45,442 bases of DNA from an uncultured Bacteroidales bacterium (GTDB taxonomy: Bacteria > Bacteroidota > Bacteroidia > Bacteroidales > FEN-979). Location of the stretch: the NCBI GenBank assembly GCA_903929315.1, contig CAIYUC010000056.1, forward strand, positions 1-45,442. Direction: 5' to 3'. The notes under the pieces were generated by a model, which searched no databases, had not been told where the DNA came from, and saw only the letters and a list, made by a program, of their open reading frames with translations. The position numbers and the translations under genes are program-made. Shown here one piece after another: positions 1-7,103 of the stretch. The number at the start of each line of letters is the position of its first letter. Positions within the stretch are counted from its first letter, which is position 1.

Positions 1-153
1 GACCGCCCCAAGGGGACACCTGTTTATCGGTAAAATCGTATGCTAATCCGTTCATCTATTGGGTGAATCTGTTTATCATGATCAATATCAAAGGTAGTAA
101 GGGTTTACGAATTATTTTAAATAGCTAATGAATTAATTGGGTTAAAAACCAAA

Positions 154-346
154 CACCTCATCCCCTGCAGGGATTGTCTAATAAGTATAAAAAAGGATAT
201 TTCTCGCTGATTTGCGCTAATTTTCCGCAGATTTGCACAAATTAAAGGTCAGATTATCAATTTTCTGCGAAAATCTGCGTAGCATCTGCGGTAATCTGCG
301 AGACACAAGATGATACTTATCTGACAACCCCACGGGGCTTGAGGTG
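154..346. repeat. Inverted-repeat intergenic element A
   Basis: The left end (154-188) and right end (313-346) are imperfect inverted repeats of about 35 bases. Both read CACCTCA, then CCCC, a short gap, GGG, then TGTC and ATAAGTAT when taken inward. The core between them holds CGCAGAT-type units spaced about 10 bases apart, which are themselves arranged as an inverted repeat. A related element with a different core lies at 19349-19530. No reading frame fits it. It is probably a non-coding, MITE-like or REP-like element. Bases 1-153 show no recognisable feature. Confidence 0.6.
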
Positions 347-366
347 ATAAATTAAAATTCAGATTT

Positions 367-1197
367 ATGCCATATAATTTACTGCAAAGTAAAAAAGGGA
401 TTATTTTCGGGGCGTTGAACGATAAATCGATTGCGTGGAAAATTGCGGTCAGAGCCCATGAAGAAGGAGCAATATTTACATTAACAAACCTCCCCGTTTC
501 CATACGTTTTGGCGACATTAAAAATCTTTGTAAAGAATGTAATGCGGAACTCATACCCGCTGATGCAACCAACCCGGATGATCTTGAAAATCTCCTGAAA
601 AGATCAATGGAAATTCTGGGAGGTAAGCTGGATTTTATTCTCCATTGTATAGGTATGTCGCCCAATGTAAGGAAGAACAGGGAGTACGACGACATTGATT
701 ACAATTATTTCTTTAACACAATAGATATCTCGGCTATATCTTTTCATAAGCTGCTTCAGAAGGCGAAAAAGCTCGATGCTATTAATGAATGGGGGTCGGT
801 CGTAGCTTTATCTTATATCGCAGCACAAAGAACACTTCATGGTTATAACGATATGGCTGATGCCAAAGCCTTACTTGAATCCATCACCAGGAGCTTTGGG
901 TACATTTATGGAACGGAGAAAAAAGTGAGGATCAATACCATTTCGCAATCCCCGATAAAAACGACTGCAGGAAGTGGTGTCAAGGGGATTCAGGGGCTTC
1001 TTGATTTCACTGAACGGATGTCACCGCTTGGTAATGCAACGGCCGACGAATGTGCAGATTTTTGCATTACCCTGTTCTCGGATCTTACCCGGAAAATCAC
1101 GATGCAGAATATATATCATGACGGAGGATTCTCCAGTATGGGGATGAGCCTGAAGGCGATGACACAATATACAAAATGCCTTGAGGAAGAAGAATAA
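367..1197 (+). CDS. fabI: Enoyl-[acyl-carrier-protein] reductase (NADH), FabI
   Basis: FabI carries out the last reduction of each fatty-acid elongation cycle (trans-2-enoyl-ACP to acyl-ACP) in the cytosol. The 276-residue protein has the SDR nucleotide-binding motif GALNDKSIAW near residues 15-24. It has the FabI spacing of catalytic residues: Tyr150, Tyr160 and Lys167 (YNDMADAK), matching E. coli Tyr146, Tyr156 and Lys163. The segments SIGMSP-like (LHCIGMSPNVRK), SYIAAQRT and GSGVKG are typical of Bacteroidota FabI, which is slightly longer than the 262-residue E. coli enzyme. The ATG at 367 gives the family N terminus (MPYNLL). It stands 116 bases before the etf genes, which appear to have their own promoter. 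Confidence 0.93.
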   Translation: MPYNLLQSKKGIIFGALNDKSIAWKIAVRAHEEGAIFTLTNLPVSIRFGDIKNLCKECNAELIPADATNPDDLENLLKRSMEILGGKLDFILHCIGMSPNVRKNREYDDIDYNYFFNTIDISAISFHKLLQKAKKLDAINEWGSVVALSYIAAQRTLHGYNDMADAKALLESITRSFGYIYGTEKKVRINTISQSPIKTTAGSGVKGIQGLLDFTERMSPLGNATADECADFCITLFSDLTRKITMQNIYHDGGFSSMGMSLKAMTQYTKCLEEEE

Positions 1198-1204
1198 TTT
1201 CTCA

Positions 1205-1234
1205 TTTCTCCCTATTCTATTTTCCATATATTTG
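1205..1234 (+). promoter_or_regulatory. Predicted promoter of the etf/acyl-CoA dehydrogenase operon
   Basis: TATATTTG at 1227-1234 matches the Bacteroidota -7 consensus TAnnTTTG. A TTTC at 1205-1208 lies 18 bases upstream as an imperfect -33 element. Transcription would begin near 1240, about 75 bases before etfB. This suggests the etf genes are expressed separately from fabI. Confidence 0.5.
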
Positions 1235-1313
1235 CAGGTAAACAGGATTTGCCTGATATCGTTTAACGAAATAATCAAATAAAAGTTCTTTTCACTTAAT
1301 TCCTGAATAACCG

Positions 1314-2063
1314 ATGAAAATACTAGTATGTATCAGTAATGTACCGGATACCACTACAAAAATCAAATTCATTGATGATAATAAAAAGCTAGATACCACC
1401 GGGATCCAGTGGATCATTAATCCATGGGATGAATTATCCCTTACCAGGGCGCTGGATATGAAAGATGATGCAGCAAGCGGTGTGCAAAAGGTCACTGTGG
1501 CACATGTCGGATTGGGTTCCTCCGAACCAACCATCAGGAAGGCATTGGCCATGGGCGCTGATGATGCCATCAGGATCAATGCTGAGCCCATCGATGCTTT
1601 TTTTGTTGCTGCACAGTTGTCGGAAGTGATTAAGAATGCCGGCTTTGACATCATCTTATGTGGTATCGAATCAAGCGATTATAACGGTTCAACAGCGGGA
1701 GGGATGCTGGCTGAATTCCTTGGGTATCCATCCGTCTCTTCTGTCTCATCCATAAAAAGTGAAAACGGTCAGATCATTATGACCCGTGAGATCGACGGAG
1801 GAAAAGAGATCATTTCAATGCCTGTTCCCCTTGTTGCCATCATTCAGAAAGGAATTGCCAAAGAACCCCGGATTGCAGCCATGCGTGGTATTATGACTGC
1901 CCGGACCAAACCCATTAACGTTTCCCAGCCAATAACTATTGAATCGCTAACGGAGGTAATTAACTACGAGATGCCCAAACCACGTGCTGCATGCAAATTT
2001 GTGGACCCTGAAAATCCAAAGCAGCTCGTGGAATTATTGCAAAATGAAGCTAAAGTCATTTAA
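1314..2063 (+). CDS. etfB: Electron transfer flavoprotein, beta subunit
   Basis: EtfB is the smaller, AMP-binding subunit of the ETF heterodimer, which collects electrons from acyl-CoA dehydrogenases. The 249-residue protein opens MKILVCISNVPDTTTKI, as is usual for EtfB. It contains the segment SSDYNGSTAGGMLAEFLG (about residues 120-137), the ETF-beta nucleotide-binding signature, and the characteristic MRGIMTARTKPI region near residue 190. Length fits the family (about 250). It is followed 32 bases later by etfA. The downstream quinone-reductase-like genes and acyl-CoA dehydrogenase argue for a catabolic ETF, not a nitrogen-fixation FixB/FixA pair. Confidence 0.93.
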   Translation: MKILVCISNVPDTTTKIKFIDDNKKLDTTGIQWIINPWDELSLTRALDMKDDAASGVQKVTVAHVGLGSSEPTIRKALAMGADDAIRINAEPIDAFFVAAQLSEVIKNAGFDIILCGIESSDYNGSTAGGMLAEFLGYPSVSSVSSIKSENGQIIMTREIDGGKEIISMPVPLVAIIQKGIAKEPRIAAMRGIMTARTKPINVSQPITIESLTEVINYEMPKPRAACKFVDPENPKQLVELLQNEAKVI

Positions 2064-2095
2064 TTTACCATTAATCAATAATATATAAAATACCT

Positions 2096-3067
2096 ATGTC
2101 AGTCTTAGTATTTGTTGAGAATTGGGATGGCAAATTCAAAAAACTCACTTTTGAAATTGTTTCATATGCCTCAAAATTGGCAGAACTTTTAAACACATCT
2201 GCAATTGCCCTGTCTGTGGGGAATGTGGAAAATCTGGAATTGGAAAAACTGGGTAAGTACGGTGCTCAAAAGATCATCAGTGCAACAAATGAAAAGTTGA
2301 ATGTGCTGGATAACCGGATATACACTGATGTTATTGCTGATTTTGCACGTAAAGAAGGGGCTGAAGTGATTGTCCTTGCCAATAATATAACAGGAAAAGC
2401 TCTTGCACCCAGGTTGTCGGTGAATTTAAGTGCCGGCATCGGCTCAGGCGTCGGGAAATTACCCATAAGCCTCGATCCGTTTGTAGTTTTCAAGAAAGTA
2501 TATTCAGGAAATGCTTTTGCACACGTTAGAATAAAATCCAGGATTAAGATCCTTACCCTTGCCCAGAATTCGTTCGAAGTGATTGAAACAGGGAATAACG
2601 CATCAATCGAGCAACATAAGATACAGGTCAGGGATGAAATTTTCAACACGCATGTTCAGGAAGTTCAAAAACAGACAGGGAAAATTGTATTGACCGATGC
2701 AGATATTGTAATTTCTGGGGGGCGCGGTATGAAATCTCCGGATAACTGGCCACCTCTTGTCGAATTGGCAGGTCTGCTTGGCGGTGCATTGGCATGTTCC
2801 CGTCCTGTCTCTGATGAAGGATGGAGACCACATGAAGAACATACCGGTCAGACGGGGAAAATAATTGCACCCAATCTTTATATTGCAGTTGGAATTTCAG
2901 GTTCCACACAACACATTGCCGGGGTAAGTTCATCGAAATATATCGTAGCAATAAACATTGATAAGGATGCTCCGATATTCGCAAATGCACAATATGGGAT
3001 TATTGGGGACGCGGTCAAAATACTTCCCAAACTCATTGACGCTGTGAAAGAAGTTAAAGGGAAATAA
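2096..3067 (+). CDS. etfA: Electron transfer flavoprotein, alpha subunit
   Basis: EtfA is the FAD-binding subunit of ETF. The 323-residue protein has an N-terminal adenine-nucleotide-hydrolase-like fold (MSVLVFVENWDGKFKK). Its C-terminal FAD domain begins near residue 203 with SGGRGMKSPDNW and continues through ACSRPVSDEGW, the HTGQTGK motif, YIAVGISGSTQHIAG and the family-defining INIDKDAPIFANAQYGI segment. Length and motif order are normal. It sits between etfB and the membrane iron-sulfur protein, in one transcription unit. Partner: etfB; expected electron donor: the acyl-CoA dehydrogenase at 5304. Confidence 0.93.
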   Translation: MSVLVFVENWDGKFKKLTFEIVSYASKLAELLNTSAIALSVGNVENLELEKLGKYGAQKIISATNEKLNVLDNRIYTDVIADFARKEGAEVIVLANNITGKALAPRLSVNLSAGIGSGVGKLPISLDPFVVFKKVYSGNAFAHVRIKSRIKILTLAQNSFEVIETGNNASIEQHKIQVRDEIFNTHVQEVQKQTGKIVLTDADIVISGGRGMKSPDNWPPLVELAGLLGGALACSRPVSDEGWRPHEEHTGQTGKIIAPNLYIAVGISGSTQHIAGVSSSKYIVAINIDKDAPIFANAQYGIIGDAVKILPKLIDAVKEVKGK

Positions 3068-3136
3068 AAATCCCTTTTTCTCATAATCAGCATTGTGTTT
3101 ATCCCGTGATAATACCCCGGCAGGAATAATATAACC

Positions 3137-4456
3137 ATGGCAAAACAAATCATCTTTACCATAACTTTACTGGTCTCGCTTGGTTTTTTCCTTTATACGA
3201 CAAAGCGTATCATCAGTTTTTTCTGGCTTACCAAGCCGGCTTTTCCTGTCAAAGATTTTTGGAAAAGATTTAATGTCATGCTTAACGTGGCTTTTGGCCA
3301 GACCAAGATCTTACGTTTCCCTGTTATCGGGCTATTCCATGCAACTGTTTTCTGGGGCTTTTGTGTAATCCTGTTCGGTAGTGCCGAAATGATCATTGAC
3401 GGACTTTCCGGGAGTGAAAAAGTATTAAAAGGTCTTGGGATCGTATATAACATTATTGTTGGATCAGGAGATATTTTTGGCTTCCTCGTTGCAATATCAA
3501 TTATTATTTTCCTTAGCCGGCGGTTATTCTTTCACATAAAACGGTTCGAAGGTATCGAGATGAAACCTATTTCCCACCAGGATGCTAATATTGCACTGTT
3601 ACTGATCCTGCTGCTCATGATCTCTTTGAATGGAATGAACTCCGTCTATTATCAGTATCAAACTTTGAATAACCTGCCTCTCTTTGGGGTCTATCCCATA
3701 AGTCAGTTTATTGCCGCTCTGTTTTCAGGTCTTTCCAATGAAGTTTTAATGATTTTATACCAGGTTTTCTGGTGGACACACATCCTGATGATTTTTCTTT
3801 TTGCAAACATTCTTCCTTATTCGAAGCATTTTCACGTTTTTATGTCAATTCCGAATGTATTTCTTTCCAGACTGGAACCTCTTGGTAAATTACCGAATAT
3901 GGACCATGTAATGAAGGAAGTACAACTGATGCTTGATCCCAATGCTGCATCGTTAACCCCTGTAACAACCGTTCCTGTTGAACGGTTTGGAATAAAGGAT
4001 ATCGAAGATGTTTCCTGGAAGAATTATCTGGACTCACTGGCATGTACGGAATGTGGCCGTTGCACTTCCGTTTGCCCTGCAAATATCACAGGAAAGAGAC
4101 TTTCACCACGAAAGATTGTGATGGATGTGAGGGCAAGGATGAAAGAAAAAGGCCCGGGCCTTGTACGATCCGGCAAAGAATTTAATGATAACAAATCACT
4201 GATCCGTGATTACATCCAGGAAGAGGAATTATGGGCTTGTACAACCTGTAATGCATGTGCTAAAGAATGCCCGATCAATATAAATCACCCGGTAATTATT
4301 GTAGATATGCGCCGGTATCTTGTCATGGAAGAAGGTTCCGCACCGGCCGCATTAAAAGCCATGCTGAGTTACATCGAAAATAATGGAGCGCCTTGGCAAT
4401 ATTCTCCGGATGACCGTTTGCTGTGGGCAAAAGACATTGAAATGAATGTCAATTAA
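3137..4456 (+). CDS. Membrane iron-sulfur protein with NarI-like and HdrC-like parts (ETF:quinone oxidoreductase component)
   Basis: This 439-residue protein starts with several transmembrane helices (about residues 1-255). They carry histidines placed like the heme-b ligands of NarI-type cytochromes (GLFHATVFWGF and WWTHILMIFLF). A cytosolic ferredoxin-like part follows with two four-cysteine motifs, CTECGRCTSVCP (about 300) and CTTCNACAKECP (about 373), each able to bind a [4Fe-4S] cluster. This domain order is that of the HdrDE/EMO-type proteins proposed to pass electrons from ETF to menaquinone. In many bacteria the CCG-domain part is fused to it; here it is the next gene. Assignment to ETF oxidation is inferred from gene context. 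Confidence 0.8.
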   Translation: MAKQIIFTITLLVSLGFFLYTTKRIISFFWLTKPAFPVKDFWKRFNVMLNVAFGQTKILRFPVIGLFHATVFWGFCVILFGSAEMIIDGLSGSEKVLKGLGIVYNIIVGSGDIFGFLVAISIIIFLSRRLFFHIKRFEGIEMKPISHQDANIALLLILLLMISLNGMNSVYYQYQTLNNLPLFGVYPISQFIAALFSGLSNEVLMILYQVFWWTHILMIFLFANILPYSKHFHVFMSIPNVFLSRLEPLGKLPNMDHVMKEVQLMLDPNAASLTPVTTVPVERFGIKDIEDVSWKNYLDSLACTECGRCTSVCPANITGKRLSPRKIVMDVRARMKEKGPGLVRSGKEFNDNKSLIRDYIQEEELWACTTCNACAKECPININHPVIIVDMRRYLVMEEGSAPAALKAMLSYIENNGAPWQYSPDDRLLWAKDIEMNVN

Positions 4457-4482
4457 TTATCAGTAAAACAGATTGCAGCCCT

Positions 4483-5277
4483 ATGGAAACCCGACAATTA
4501 GATATTCCGGTAATGGCCGATTTATTTGCCCGGAATGAAAGACCTGAATACCTTTTCTGGGTTGGGTGTGCCGGAGCTTTTGACAACCGGTATGTAAAGG
4601 TGGCCAGGGCATTTGTAAAAGTTCTTTCATGGCTTGGTGTAAGCTATGCAGTTCTGGGGAAAGAAGAGTCCTGCACAGGGGACCCGGCCAGACGGGCAGG
4701 TAATGAAATGCTTTTTCATATGCAAGCCTTCCGTAATATCGAAGTATTTAAACAGTATGGAATAAAAAAAATACTCACAATTTGCCCTCACTGTTTCAAT
4801 ATCTTAAAAAATGAGTACCCCGACCTTGGCGGAAATTATGAAGTAATAAATTATTTACAATTCCTCGATAAATTCATTTTGGAAGGGAAATTGAAAGTGG
4901 ATCATTCTATCCTGGAAAATATAAGGATAACATATCATGATCCGTGCTACCTGGGCAGGGGGAACAATATTTACCGGGAACCCCGGGACATCCTGAAAAG
5001 CCTTACCGGGAGTTTTGTCGAGATGGAGCGAAATAAAAGCTTTGCCCTGTGCTGTGGCGCCGGTGGAGCCCAGATGTTCAAAGAAGCTGAGAAAGGAGAC
5101 AAGGAAGTTTTTATCGAACGCACAGAGGAGGCCTTAAGGACCGAAGCCAGGATCATTGCATCTGCCTGTCCTTTTTGTATGGCCATGCTCACCGACGGAT
5201 TGAAATACAAAGATAAACAGGACGATGTAAAGAATTATGATATTGTTGAATTGATCGCACAGTCGCTTAATTTATAA
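4483..5277 (+). CDS. CCG-domain iron-sulfur oxidoreductase subunit (HdrB/HdrD-like)
   Basis: The 264-residue protein has two cysteine-rich (CCG) domains, the type that binds non-cubane or [4Fe-4S] clusters in heterodisulfide reductases, GlpC and LutA. The first carries WVGCAGAF, EESCTGD and CPHCFNIL. The second carries YHDPCYLGRGN, ALCCGAGGAQMF and ACPFCMAML. The first CCG is altered to SCTG. It starts 26 bases after the membrane iron-sulfur gene and ends 26 bases before the acyl-CoA dehydrogenase. I infer that it forms the catalytic half of a two-subunit ETF:menaquinone oxidoreductase with the preceding protein. A glycolate or lactate oxidase role is less likely, because no FAD-linked oxidase gene is nearby. 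Confidence 0.8.
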   Translation: METRQLDIPVMADLFARNERPEYLFWVGCAGAFDNRYVKVARAFVKVLSWLGVSYAVLGKEESCTGDPARRAGNEMLFHMQAFRNIEVFKQYGIKKILTICPHCFNILKNEYPDLGGNYEVINYLQFLDKFILEGKLKVDHSILENIRITYHDPCYLGRGNNIYREPRDILKSLTGSFVEMERNKSFALCCGAGGAQMFKEAEKGDKEVFIERTEEALRTEARIIASACPFCMAMLTDGLKYKDKQDDVKNYDIVELIAQSLNL

Positions 5278-5303
5278 GTTTAATCAGAAATCTTAAAATT
5301 CGA

Positions 5304-7091
5304 ATGATGGAGAACAGAAAAGTGTTAAAGAGTGGTGAATTTCTTGTAGATGAAATAGGACCGAAGGATATTTTCATCCCTGAAGAATTTAACGAGGAAC
5401 AACTCATGATTGCTCAAACATGTACGGATTTTCTTGAAACTGAACTGTACCCGATTCTTGATAAATTAGATTCACCGGATATTGAATTAATGAAAAGCAC
5501 CCTGAAAAAAGCAGGTGAACTTGGATTGATGGGTATATCAATACCTGAAGAATATGGCGGTTTTGGTCAATCCTTTATTACCCAGATGCTCGCGGCTGAA
5601 AAAATCGGTGCCGGTTACTCATTTTCCGTTGCTTTTATGGCCCATACAGGGATTGGGACGTTACCGCTAATGTATTATGGCAATGAAGATCAAAAGCAGA
5701 AGTATGTGACTAAATTGGCCACCGGAGAATTTCTCGGAGCCTATTGTCTGACTGAACCAGGAGCAGGCAGTGATGCGAACTCAGGGAAAAGCAAAGCAAA
5801 ACTTTCGGAAGACGGCAAACATTATATCCTGAACGGACAAAAAATGTGGATCACCAATGCGGGCTTTGCGGATATCCAAACGGTCTTTGCAAAAATTGAT
5901 AACGATCGTTGTCTCAGCGCTTTCATCGTGGAGCGTAACTCTCCCGGAGTTGTTGTGAATCCTGATGAACATAAAATGGGAATTAAAGGATCGTCAACTG
6001 CTCAGATTTTTTATAACGATGTGATGGTACCGGTTGAAAACCTGTTAGGCAACAGGGGTGAAGGCTTCAGGATCGCACTCAGCATCCTGCATATGGGTAG
6101 GATCAAGCTGGGAGCGAATGTGCTTGGAGCTTCCAAAAAGGCAATAACAGATTCTGTGAAATATGCCAATGAAAGAAAACAATTTGGCGTGCTGATCTCA
6201 ACGTTCGGCGCCATAAAATTCAAGCTTGCCGAGCAAGTCATCCGGACGTTTGCTATAGAAGCGGCAACTTACCGGGTTTGTAAAGATATTGATGACCAAA
6301 TTGAAAAAAATAAAAGCGCCGGAATTGAAAAAGGAAGGGCAACTATCGAGGGTATCAGCCATTATGCTGTTGAAGCCGCCATACTAAAAGTTTATGGTTC
6401 GGAGGTTCTCGATTACGTGGTTGACGAAGCTGTGCAGATCCATGGAGGAATGGGTTATTCCGCCGAAATGGCAGTAGAAAGGGGATACCGTGATTCAAGA
6501 ATTAACAGGATCTTCGAAGGAACCAATGAAATCAACCGCCTTCTCGTTGTGGACACAGCTATGAAAAGAGCTATGAAAGGCGATTTCAATCTTTTTGGCG
6601 AGGCTGAAAAATTGGCCGGGAATATGGATAGCATTAAAAATGATCAAATTCCGCGAGAAAGTTGCTTCGAAGAAAAACTACGATATATAAAGAACTTCAA
6701 AAAGGTCATCCTGATTGTCATTAACGGCGCCTCGAAACAATTTGGTAAAAACCTTGCACGTGAACAGGAAATCCTGATGTGCATTTCCGATATGATCATG
6801 GAAACCTACGTTTCAGAATCGGTCGCATTGCGGATTCAGAAACTGGAGGCCATGAAAGGTACCTATGCAATTGCTATTTATAAAGAGATCCTTGATGTAT
6901 TTATTTATGATGCAGCAGCAAAAGTCAGGAAAGCAGCGTTTGATGCCGTTTATTCATTGGGGTCGGGAGAAATGTCAGCAAAATACATTCGTTGCATTGA
7001 TATTCTGACTTCTGTTGCCGGGGTCAATGTGAAGGAAGCCCGGAGAAAAATTGCGGATAATCTGATATCCGATAATTCATATAAATTTTAG
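5304..7091 (+). CDS. Acyl-CoA dehydrogenase with C-terminal extension
   Basis: FAD enzyme that desaturates acyl-CoA thioesters at the alpha-beta position and hands electrons to ETF. At 595 residues it is about 200 longer than short- and medium-chain enzymes (about 380). This resembles the very-long-chain (VLCAD/ACAD9-like) layout, with a helical C-terminal extension from about residue 420. Visible motifs are the FAD-binding CLTEPGAGSD and the ITNAG segment (about 140-190). Near the end of the catalytic core is QIHGGMGYS, followed by RIFEGTNEINR, whose Glu is at the usual catalytic base position. It is last in the etf operon, only 12 bases before the convergent clpC. Chain-length preference cannot be read from sequence. 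Confidence 0.9.
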   Translation: MMENRKVLKSGEFLVDEIGPKDIFIPEEFNEEQLMIAQTCTDFLETELYPILDKLDSPDIELMKSTLKKAGELGLMGISIPEEYGGFGQSFITQMLAAEKIGAGYSFSVAFMAHTGIGTLPLMYYGNEDQKQKYVTKLATGEFLGAYCLTEPGAGSDANSGKSKAKLSEDGKHYILNGQKMWITNAGFADIQTVFAKIDNDRCLSAFIVERNSPGVVVNPDEHKMGIKGSSTAQIFYNDVMVPVENLLGNRGEGFRIALSILHMGRIKLGANVLGASKKAITDSVKYANERKQFGVLISTFGAIKFKLAEQVIRTFAIEAATYRVCKDIDDQIEKNKSAGIEKGRATIEGISHYAVEAAILKVYGSEVLDYVVDEAVQIHGGMGYSAEMAVERGYRDSRINRIFEGTNEINRLLVVDTAMKRAMKGDFNLFGEAEKLAGNMDSIKNDQIPRESCFEEKLRYIKNFKKVILIVINGASKQFGKNLAREQEILMCISDMIMETYVSESVALRIQKLEAMKGTYAIAIYKEILDVFIYDAAAKVRKAAFDAVYSLGSGEMSAKYIRCIDILTSVAGVNVKEARRKIADNLISDNSYKF

Positions 7092-7103
7092 CCGGTACCT
7101 GTT

